Below are positions 19,655 to 27,949 of a DNA stretch of 37,451 nt, in pieces (positions within the stretch are counted from its first letter, which is position 1; every line of letters starts with the position of its first letter). The DNA is from Cymbomonas tetramitiformis. Taxonomy: Eukaryota; Chlorophyta; Pyramimonadophyceae; Pyramimonadales; Pyramimonadaceae. The notes beneath the pieces are model-generated. The model saw only the letters and a program-made list of their open reading frames with translations. It ran no database searches and had not been told where the DNA came from. The stretch covers positions 1-37,451 of the forward strand of contig LGRX02029317.1 in assembly GCA_001247695.2 (NCBI GenBank), given 5' to 3'. The position numbers and the translations under genes were made by a program.

Positions 19655-20725
19655 TGGCACCTCTCTTTTGTGTACCACGCATCGTGTCACGCATGAGGGT
19701 CCTGCGAGCTCAAAGCAGGTGGAACGCTGTGTTGATTGTGGCACCTCCCTTTCGTGTACCACGCATCGTGTCGCGCATGAGGGTCCCGCGGAGCCGAAGC
19801 CGGTGGAACGCCGTGTTGATTGTGGCACCTCCCTTCGTGTACCACGCATCGTGTCACGCATGAGGGTCCTGCGAGCTCGAAGCTGGTGGAACGCTGTGTT
19901 GATTGTGCCACCTCCCTTTCGTGTACCACGCATCGTGTCACGCATGAGGGTCCTGCGAGCTCGAAGCTGGTGGAACGCTGTGTTGATTGTGGCACCTCTC
20001 TTTTGTGTACCACTCAACGTGTCACGCATGAGGGTCCTGCGAGCTCAAAGCAGGTGGAACGCTGTGTCGTTCGTGTCACCTCTTATTTTTGTACCACGCA
20101 TCGTGTCACCCAGGAGGGCTCTGCGGACTCGAAGCAGGTGGAACTGTTGAGAATGAGGGACCTCTCTTTTTTGTACCACGCATCGTGTCACTCAGGAGGG
20201 CTCTGCGGACTCGAAACAGGTGGAACCTGAGAATGAGGGACCTCTTTTGTACCACGCATCGTGTCACTCGTGAGGGCTCGCGGACTCGAAACAGTGGAAC
20301 GCCGTGTCGATTGTGGCTCCTTTTTGTGTGTACCACTTTATCAAAAGTCACGCCCGAGGGTCCCGCAGCCAAAGCAAATGGAACTGTTGGAACCTCTTTT
20401 TTGTGTACCACTCATCGTGTCACGCCTGAGGGTCCTGCAGGCTCAAAGCAGGTGGAACCGTTGGAACCTCTTTTTTCTTGTACCACGCATCGTGTCACGC
20501 ATGAGGGCTCTGTGGACTCAAAGCAGGTGGAACCGTTGAGAATGAGGCACCTCTCTTTTATGTACCACTCATCGTGTCACGCATGAGGGTCCTGCAGGCT
20601 CAAAGCAGGTGGAACCGTTGAGAATGAGGCACCTCTCTTTTTTGTACCACGCATCGTGTCACGCTTGAGGCCTCTGTGGACTCAAAGCAGGTGGAACGCC
20701 GTGTCGATTGTGGCCTCGTCGCGTG
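19655..20725 (+). repeat. Tandem array, 13 copies of about 82 bp
   Basis: The core GTACCACGCATCGTGTCACG begins at about 19672, 19756, 19839, 19923, 20007, 20091, 20173, 20249, 20330, 20404, 20480, 20562 and 20643. Each unit goes on with ATGAGGGTCCTGCGAGC..AAAGCAGGTGGAAC, where CCTGC and GCAGG can pair. The first six are more alike (ending GCTGTGTTGATTGTGGCACC); later ones differ (TTGAGAATGAGG). Open frames on both strands are repeat artefacts of a unit length close to a multiple of three. Confidence 0.9.
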
Positions 20726-21309
20726 GAACCATCGCGATTGAACTGCTGGGTAATAGTTAGGCGAACTGGGCCGGATTCCCTTTAGGTAAAATCCTACCCC
20801 ACTTAGAGTGGTGGTTTATTTTCTTTTTATCATACTGTTTTGTTTTAATGTATAGACTTATTTTAGAATTATTTTAAGAGAATTATTTTATTTAGCATAG
20901 GTATCAAAATATTACACCTCCTTTGTTGCGTTGCAAAAACGAACTCCCTTGGCCACACATTGGTGACTGCGCCATTGAAGGAACCATTGTGGTCACGCTT
21001 TCTACTCTTGTAGAAGAAGGCGCCTGCACCCTTGGTCTGTGGGTTTGTTTGGAGCGCCCTTGATCCGCGAGCAACAAGGTATTGGCCTTGTTGTAATGTA
21101 TGGCATCTTGGGTTTGAGTAGGTCTGACACTCTTGTGTCTGTGACCACTTGTCTCCCGTCGCGCCACAAAGAGGTGTAATATTTCGTTGCAAAAATAATT
21201 TTCCACATATGTGCTCCCGTGTTTTAGATCTTTTAGGATATGCACAACAGGCACACACATATACACACATATTCCAGCCTATGCTATATTATCCCGTACC
21301 TGTAACTGT
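20726..21309. other. Spacer, nothing recognised
   Basis: It begins with GGATTCCCTTTAGGTAAAATCCTACCCC, which can fold weakly. The rest has minus-strand open frames of about 120-133 codons without family character. No gene called. Confidence 0.3.
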
Positions 21310-21535
21310 GTGTCAGCTCAACTCGGTTTGTCAGCTCCGCTTAGTTTAGCTTGTTAGCTTATATCAGCTCAGCGTGTCAGCTTTGCTCCTGTCAGCGTGT
21401 CAACTAAGCTCAACTTAGCTCAACTTAGCTCAACTCGACTAAGCTCTGCTCAACTCGACTCAGCTTTGCCCAACTTTGCTGTTTGCTTTGCTTTGCTTCT
21501 CAGTTGAGCTCAGCATGTCAGCTTATGTGTGTTGA
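21310..21535. repeat. Degenerate AGCTCAACT / GTCAGCTT simple repeat
   Basis: The stretch is built from AGCTCAACT, AGCTTTGCT and TGTCAGCTT variants in loose tandem order. It is a microsatellite-like stretch with no coding use visible. Confidence 0.7.
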
Positions 21536-21560
21536 GCTTTACCACGATTCGTTCCTCAGG

Positions 21561-22065
21561 ATGGCCACTCAAAACATGGACGTGCGCTACTCGGGGACCA
21601 ACAAGCAAGCATCACCTTCCCAAAAAGAAAAAAATGCGGATAATAAGACAAAAAAATCAGCACGAGCAATAGAAGAAAAGGGAAAGAAAACTCTAGAAGC
21701 CAGATGGCCAGTGGCCCAAGCTTGAAAGACTAGGCCGTCGAGTATGAAATAAATGAGAACTCGTGCACGAAGTCACAAGCTGTGGTAAGTACTTATTTAC
21801 CCTTTGTTGTTTTTTGCGCATAAGTTCTTTTCAACTGTTACTCACTGTGGCACTATCGCATGTGCAGACAGAGGTGCCAAACACCTTCAGCAAGGAGTAT
21901 TCAAGATTGTTTACCCAAGTTAAAAGATGGAATACGACACAATCGCGTGTGAAGCTTGCGCAACCAACCAAGTGGCTTGCAACTTTGACAAAAATACCCC
22001 AACACCAAAACGCTATAGGAGTGGGAAGTATAGATGAGAAAGAAGAAGAGTATAATAGCCAGTGA
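21561..22065 (+). other. Possible small two-part gene of unknown function
   Basis: 21561-21725 encodes 54 basic residues starting MATQNMDVRYSG and rich in Lys, with a stop. An acceptor-like GTGCAG at 21862-21867 is followed by an open stretch (TEVPNTFSKEYSRLFTQVKRWNTTQSRVKLAQPTKW..) to a stop at 22065, and GTAAGTACTT at about 21784 could be the matching donor. I could not find one frame that joins both parts, so they may be unrelated or a decayed gene. Confidence 0.2.
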
Positions 22066-22288
22066 TACCATCTTAGTGGAGACCGTATGAACATATGCAA
22101 ATGAAGTAGCGTGTGTACTCAAAGGTGTATCTATTTATGTGGATTTGTTGATTTTTTCTTTTTGAATTTGCCTCCTGCTTTCTAGCCTTGTGAAAGTCTA
22201 CCTTTTTTTTAATGTGCGGTTCATGGTACTTGCCTTGAATGCTTGAACCGACCCTTGGACTTATCATGAGTGTCCCCCCATCGATTCA

Positions 22289-22480
22289 GGATCGTTCCAG
22301 TACTTGGAGCGTTCCAGGATCGTTCCTGTACCTGGAGCGTTCCAAGATCGTTCCTGGAGCGTTCCACGTTCCCGTACCTGGAGCGTTCCAGGATCGTTCC
22401 CGTACCTGGAGCGTTCCAGGATCGTTCCCGTACCCGGGGCGTTCCAGGATCGATCCCGTAAGAAACTTCCCTCCCGGGAT
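22289..22480. repeat. 28-bp tandem repeats of dyad type
   Basis: The unit is GGATCGTTCCCGTACCTGGA followed by GCGTTCCA, repeated about six times with one shortened copy, then GGATCGATCC palindromes to about 22500. The TTCC/GGA content is similar to the element A dyads, but the spacing differs. Confidence 0.75.
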
Positions 22481-22679
22481 CGATCCCGTTCCGGATCACG
22501 AAAAGAACGATCCCGGATCGCCTCGCCATTTTCCAGATGTGGACCCCATAAGATATCACTTCCATAATCGTTCCAAAGGCTTGGACGGTCTTGAACTGCA
22601 CGTAGCAAGAATGATCGGTCCAGAGAATTATCGTTCTATATGTCAAGCACTTGCTTATAGCGTTCCGCTCTCAGATCGG

Positions 22680-23520
22680 GAAGTTCCAAGGGCTTGGAAT
22701 TTCGGAACACGCTCCCGTGTTGCCCAGAGACTGGGCCTATGGGGTTCCAAGGGCTTGGAATCTTTTGAAACCCCCGCTCGTGCTGCGCAGAGACCGGTCC
22801 TATGGGGTTCCAAGCCGTGGAGCCTCCGGGCTCGAGCTTCATTCCTCGTACTAACAAGGTCCAAGGGCTTGGAATCTTTTGAAACCCACGCCCGTGCTGC
22901 GCAGAGACCGATCCTATGGGGTTCCAAGCCGTTGAGCCTCCGGGTTTGAGCTTCATTCCTCGTACTAACAAGGTCCAAGGGCTTGGAATCTTTTGAAACC
23001 CTCGCACGTGCTGCGCTGAGACCGGTCCAATGGGGTTCCAAGCCGTTGAGCCTCCGGGTTCGAGCTTCATTACTCGTACTAGCAAGTTCCAAAGGCTTGG
23101 AATCTTTTGAAACCACGCCCGTGCTGCGCGGAGACCGGTCCAATGGGGTTCCAAGCCGTTGAACCTCCGATTTCAGACTGCCGACCTCAGACTGGAAAGT
23201 TCCAAAGGCTTGGAATTGTCTAAAATGAATTCCAAACCGTTGGAACCGCCTTGGACCGACGACTTCGGTCATACGTAATCCGAGGACATAGGTCCAACGG
23301 CTTGGAATCGACCAGGACCCATTGGACTAACAAATTTTGGTCCAGCCCCTTGGAACCCCGTAGGACCGTCGGCTTGGAACCCCATAGGACTCCTAGGGAA
23401 AAACCCAAAGCTTCACCTTGTAATTCCCGGCGGTTTCCAAAGGCTTGGAATTTTACCAAATATTTTCAGGACGGTTCCGGGCGCCCGGAATGGTGCCGTC
23501 CAAGCCTTTGGAATAATCCC
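22680..23520. repeat. Tandem repeats of about 115 bp carrying TCC-N8-GGA dyads
   Basis: CTTGGAATCTTTTGAAACC recurs at about 22753, 22872, 22981 and 23096, with GCAGAGACCGGTCC and GGGGTTCCAAGCCGTTGAGCC between copies. TCCAAGGGCTTGGA, TCCAAAGGCTTGGA, TCCAAACCGTTGGA, TCCAACGGCTTGGA, TCCGGGCGCCCGGA and TCCAAGCCTTTGGA all keep the TCC-N8-GGA geometry seen in element A introns. The block ends where the minus-strand ORF at 23520-24347 ends. Confidence 0.8.
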
Positions 23521-24347
23521 TATTTTGTAGGGAGAGCCCCCACCTCGTGTGACAGCTCCGCCAATGAAACCTGTGCATGGTTCCGGGGAAGAACGTACTT
23601 ATCGCGTATCGACTTGTAAAAGTCGAAGTCGAGCCGCTGCAGGAGGGAGGCCTTGCGGGTCTTCTCGTCGGGCCTCCAATCCCTCGCCTTGTTCTCGCGA
23701 ACAAGACGAGCCTCCTTGGCCAGGATAGGCCTCGGGTCGACTCCAGCCGGGTACCGCAGCGCCGAATGCTCGTCTTGGCGCGATTCGCGCACGCCAACCT
23801 CCACGCAGCCCTTCGCCAGGTCCACGATTGCACGACAACCATCACGGTCGCCGTGTGCGCCCCGCAGGTAGCCATAGGCCGGGGAATGCGACGCGATAAC
23901 GCGCTCCAGCACGTCGTACATGAACGCATTGACCTTAGGGTGTACTTCAAGGGCGGGGTCGGAAATGTCAAAGACCCCCAAAGCAAGCCCAACGGTCTCG
24001 AACTCTACCCCTAGCGCCTCCAGCAGGTCCCCCAGCAAGTAGGCGTTGTCGTCGTCGCCCTTAAATCGCGTGTCCTTATCGCCAAGAACCTCCTCACGGA
24101 CGCTCCCACCGGTCGCAAACAGCTCCCTCACCAGCCTCGTTTGCTCCATAAAAGAATCTCGTGCAGCGACTACCTTCGGCGTGTCGCCCGCTGCAGCCGG
24201 TCCAGGCGGCTGCAGAGGCGGAGTAGAAATGGTCGGGGTGTCGCGAACGCCATCAGGAAGGTCAACCGCTGGCTGAATAGCGGATGTCAATAATCTACGT
24301 CTGGCCCCAACGCCAGTCGCGCGTCTAGTCATGGGACAAATGCTCAT
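23520..24347 (-). CDS. Gag-like ORF, possibly retroelement-derived
   Basis: A 275-codon GC-rich frame starts MSICPMTRRATGVG, with an internal Met 5 residues on. After a Pro-rich linker comes a helical domain (MEQTRLVRELFATGG.., VHPKVNAFMYDVLERVIASHSPAYGYLRG) and then GDRDGCRAIVDLAKGCVEVG, which resembles the 'DG..AL..L' part of Ty1/copia-type gag proteins. The C-terminus (LDFDFYKSIRDKYVLPRNHAQVSLAELSHEV) is followed by a stop right at the edge of the TCC-N8-GGA block, so the frame may be truncated there or continue by splicing. No protease, integrase or reverse transcriptase is seen. Confidence that it is or was coding is fair; the gag assignment is weak. Confidence 0.5.
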   Translation of the reverse strand: MSICPMTRRATGVGARRRLLTSAIQPAVDLPDGVRDTPTISTPPLQPPGPAAAGDTPKVVAARDSFMEQTRLVRELFATGGSVREEVLGDKDTRFKGDDDNAYLLGDLLEALGVEFETVGLALGVFDISDPALEVHPKVNAFMYDVLERVIASHSPAYGYLRGAHGDRDGCRAIVDLAKGCVEVGVRESRQDEHSALRYPAGVDPRPILAKEARLVRENKARDWRPDEKTRKASLLQRLDFDFYKSIRDKYVLPRNHAQVSLAELSHEVGALPTK

Positions 24348-24785
24348 ACTAAAATTTCAACGTCAGAGGCGTGAGTGAAAGCGGCGAGAGAATGGATGAG
24401 CGGCCAGGGTGGCAATGTACTAGGGGTCGTGGGCGATGTGGAACGCAAATGAGGTAGCCAAGACCAAATCTCGCTGGACCAAGAGCTCAATATAGGTCTA
24501 GCGTGAGAAACATTTCGGTCCTTGTGGTAGGACTGGCCTTTTTATTTAATTTGAATTAATTTTACCCCCACCTCTTCAGCGCTCACAAGTGCATACCCAT
24601 ATCGAGCATATCACCCGGCACATGTTTTTAATAAATATTTGAGCACCCAAGGATGATCTTTAAGCACTCAAACATCAACTACATCGAAAAATCGTGGCGG
24701 CTAGCCCCCTTTTACTTCGGTCCTTGTGGTAGGACTGGAGCGTCTGGCAGTAGCCACTCTGTATGTATTGATTTAAGATAGCCAT
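24348..24785. repeat. Spacer with duplicated CGGTCCTTGTGGTAGGACTGG
   Basis: The phrase CGGTCCTTGTGGTAGGACT followed by GG occurs at about 24514 and 24718, 204 bp apart, with AT-rich DNA between. It could be a remnant of short terminal repeats. No gene seen. Confidence 0.5.
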
Positions 24786-24789
24786 TTCA

Positions 24790-25195
24790 CCCGTATGAAG
24801 GTGGTGTTCCGCGGGCCGGACATACGTAATCCGTATGTATGCAATATTCGTCTTACTGTCCTTTCCGTGTTTAGTCCACATGGTTTCCGTACGTAATCCA
24901 TGCGACATCCATATGAAATACATGCATGAGACTTCCACATGGTATCCATACGGTCTTTCCGCTAACCGTCCATGCGGATGGACGCCATGTGGACGATATA
25001 CAATGTCCACATGGAGTCCATATGGATTCCAGACGTTGTCCACATGCAATCCATGGGACATATTTACACGAACGACGTAGTCCGTACGCTTTTTAACACT
25101 TTACGAGTTTTTCGGCCTTGTGGTCCATACGGCTGTCCACAATCATGGCATCCACATGGTATCCATACGACAGTCCATACGTATGGAACCGCTCT
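24790..25195. repeat. TCC/GGA palindromes with CATATG, ACGT and CATG cores
   Basis: The stretch is crowded with TCCACATGGA, TCCATATGGA, TCCATGCGGATGGA, TCCATACGTATGGA and partial copies (CCACATGGTATCCATACGG). The arms are the same TCC and GGA as in element A, with inner lengths of 4 or 8. It has no coding character and is likely the subterminal or intronic part of a third, otherwise lost element. Confidence 0.75.
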
Positions 25196-25690
25196 GTTTT
25201 CCTAGGGTTCGGTAGCAACTTATGATTTGCAGTGTATAAGGGTTGCGCGGGTTATCGCATGATCACACCGGGATGCCGTGCTCCGTGCCGAGTTTGTGGT
25301 ATACGGTGTATACTAACTTGGCATTTAGGTTACGCACTAAAGTGCACTTCCACTTGATCGTTAACACCTCTATGTCTCTGAACGACTCGGGGTGCAAACA
25401 TTGACCCCTCGTAATGGCAGCTCCCTAGTCATGTTCCAACTCGCTGACTGAAAATAACTAGCTAGACACTTACTACACGCTAAACTTCTACAGTTCATTA
25501 ATTTGCTCTCCTCAAGGTATATTGCTAAGACAGCTGCCTAGCCGTAAAGGCAGTTGGATTTCGAGATCCCAAGAGAAGACTCCGAGGAGCACCGAGGCTG
25601 AGACACAGGCATGGAGTACCGTGTGAGCCTCAGCAGCCCCTCGCGTGGCGTGCGGGGCATCGGAAGGAGACTCCGGTGCGGTTTGGGAGG
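25196..25690. other. Spacer, probably 3' flank of the Ubl-Cys gene
   Basis: No coding frame found. The last 140 bp are GC-rich with an imperfect inverted CCGAGGCTGAGAC / GTGAGCCTCAGC pair and lie just downstream of the minus-strand stop at 25691, so they may be 3' untranslated sequence. Confidence 0.3.
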
Positions 25691-27108
25691 CTAGATAATG
25701 TTGGCAAGCGGCCCTCCGAAGTTACACTGGCAACAAAAGAGCTGCTGCTTCTGCCAACCCTTCAGCTCGCATGCTTCAAACCAGCAAAAGCAGTATGTAT
25801 TGACGCACGGATCTTTGTGGGGGTTCCAGTCTTGAAGGCCACACTTCCAAAAAAGAATCTTGCAGTTAGCACACTTCGGCTGCCCGAAACAAGCACCCTC
25901 CCCATCGCCCTAACCAGAAGATATATGGAGACATTCTCGAGGGGTGCCGTACAGTTCGCAAGCCTGTCCGCGTACAGCCCCCCCCCCACCATGCAGTCCC
26001 CCGACATGATAGAGAACATCGGCAGTCGAGATAACGAGACGGCTCCTCGAAGTCACACATCGCGTCACACACGGAGAATCAGGGTCACACGCGGTGTCAG
26101 CATCTGACAACAAAGACGAGTTCCGACCACTTTGGGGAGGCGCGAGAGAGATCCGACCCGTGACGAGGGCGTGCGGGGAAGCTCTGACCCCTGGCGAGGG
26201 AGCGGAGAGACGCACCAAGGTCTTCTCCTGCTTGCACCCACCCTCGTCTACCACGGCGCACAGGCACTGTTGTTGTTCCAGGCACTCTTTCCAACCGAAA
26301 TCTTGGTGCCACCAGAAGCACATAATTATGCTCGCACACGTTGTCCTTCCAAATGTCGGGAAGTTGCTGCAGGCCGCACTTGTAGCAACAACATCGGATC
26401 TGAATGGCCTCCGGCACCTGGTAGGTCGTAGCGATCTCGAAAGTCGCGATTTGGCCTTTCCCTTTTCCAGCACCGCCGCGGAGGTTGTAAACGAGCTGCA
26501 GTCGGCCTCCGTTGGTTGCCTAAGGCGAGGGTGATGTCCAAAACCCGTAAGGCACGCCGCGGATTAGCTATGCGGGACTCTCACCTTCGTGAGTCCAGGT
26601 GAGGATCTTTATTACGACAAAACGTGCAACGATAACTCAGCTCTGCTTTCAAAACAACATGCCTGATACTACTTCAAGTACAACCGAAATACTGCATAGT
26701 TTTTTAGGAAGAGGCGCCCTCACCAGCGAAAACAACCCTCTCGCCGTGTATTCGAAGTGAGGCAAGCTTTATCCAACAACAAAAGCGCAAATAGTTTAGA
26801 AAATAAGTAATTCACACCTTCACATATTCTTGGTTGCACAAAGCTCTGCGGTCTTGGATGAGCCTCTGCATCTGAACCTCAATGCCATATTGCTCGGATA
26901 TCTGGTCCTTAATAAGGTGCTCTATCGTCACTTCAGCGCGGTCCACGCGCACTTCAATAATTCTACCACAGAGAAGTTCAACTTCGATGGTCTCCTCACG
27001 GAAGCATTCCTCAGCGCTTGGGGGGGATAGCATGGTCAGCATTGAGGTATTCGTAGGGGGGAGAGTCCGAAACAAATCGCCATGGGTGTTAAGCTCACCC
27101 ATCGCCAA
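25691..27108 (-). CDS. Ubiquitin-like protein with LRGG and two Cys/Trp-rich modules
   Basis: Proposed exons: 27108-26818, 26519 to about 26240, and 25909-25691. Exon 1 encodes a 22-37-residue leader and the start of a ubiquitin fold (IEVELLCGRIIEVRVDR..TIEHLIKDQI..GIEVQMQRLIQDRRAL). Exon 2, joined in phase 0 after an intron GTGTGA..CCTTAG, supplies the last strand, GRLQLVYNLRGG, matching ubiquitin HLVLRLRGG with Asn at the position of Arg72. After the GG comes AGKGKG, a linker, and a Cys/Trp-rich module (CCCYKCGLQQLPDIWKDNVC..). Exon 3, after a GGTTAG acceptor, has a second copy: CANC..FWKCGLQDWNPHKD, PCVNTYCFCWFEACELKGW, LFCCQC. The modules probably bind zinc. Layout recalls ubiquitin-ribosomal fusions, but the tail is not S27a or L40. 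Module 1 is in two frames because of one extra base at 26321, so this copy may be a pseudogene. The intron 2 donor is undecided. Confidence 0.65.
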
Positions 27109-27949
27109 GTGTCTGATTTTGGGCGCTTAAGGATTGTTGCTAACTTCTTAGCTGCGTTTTTACTCAATCATTAAATTTGAGCCCAACGTGCTCGCCTCGA
27201 ACCGAAGGTAAGTCGCGTATTATGATTTCGCACTGTTAAAAAGGGTTCTCAAGTTCCTGGCATGGCATCCAACTCTAACCGCTATGAGTATGACAAAACT
27301 CCTAAAACCTGACAACTTTGACGAGAAGAAGTTCAAGTTGATTCCTCTCAGCGTTCTCTTCTGCATTTTCCATTTCAGCCGGTGGCGCCGGTGCCCCTCG
27401 CCTGCCGTCTCCGGACCGAAATAGCGCGAATATTACTTAGGGTTTGTAGCGCAGAATGAACTGGGCGTCCGGAGAACCAGAAGTGTTACAGAAACGAGTT
27501 TATTGTGAGGTGGAATGGGCAAGTCCCAGAGTTCAGCTTCACGTTCATTTTTAGATCGAGGTTTTTACGTACCAGTTCTCCCGCATGTATATAATCTCTG
27601 CGGATATGATACTCTACGTTTGGCTGGTATGGCCGGGGGCACGCGCCACATGCTAGCAACGCACTCGAAGCAGGAGAGGATATTGCACTCGAATGTTTGT
27701 ATATTCGTTCACAATTTTGTGCAGGCATTGTTCGTCAGAGAAACTCTTACAATTTCAACGCTCGTCACTGAAGCTCCGAGACCCTCAAAACGATAGGTGC
27801 CTTCCGATGCGATGCTGTGTGGAGGGTGCCAGGCACTGCCGTATTCAGAATGCTGCCGGAATAATAGGGATGCAGGTTGCGGTCTATGGGATGCCATAAT
27901 ATTGTTCTGACATATCCACCGAAGAGCTGTTCAATCCTGCACACCTGAA
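27109..27949. other. Divergent intergenic region between Ubl-Cys and kinesin genes
   Basis: The two genes point away from each other, so both promoters should lie here. A TATA-like GTATATAATC is near 27586 on the plus strand. A minus-strand open frame at 27728-27486 (80 codons) has some Cys (LLACGACPRPYQPN) but no support. Nothing else recognised. Confidence 0.35.

Noticed and set aside
19553..20586. Long ORFs on both strands across the 82-bp array (up to 182 aa, repeat peptides such as CTTHRVTHEGPA)
   Set aside because: The unit length is close to a multiple of three, so frames stay open by chance; they are open on both strands, and copy lengths of 74-84 bp break phase between units.
19640..20725. 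CRISPR-like array of spaced repeats
   Set aside because: The whole unit is repeated, with no unique spacers of constant length, and the context is eukaryotic.
22239..23272. ORFs of 140-236 aa across the 28-bp and about 115-bp repeats
   Set aside because: Peptides are translations of GTTCC/GGAAC repeats (ERSRIVPVPGAFQD type) and read equally well on both strands.
25676..26107. 143-aa plus-strand ORF opposite the Ubl-Cys gene
   Set aside because: The minus strand has the repeated Cys/Trp module and splice signals here, so this frame is most likely a shadow.
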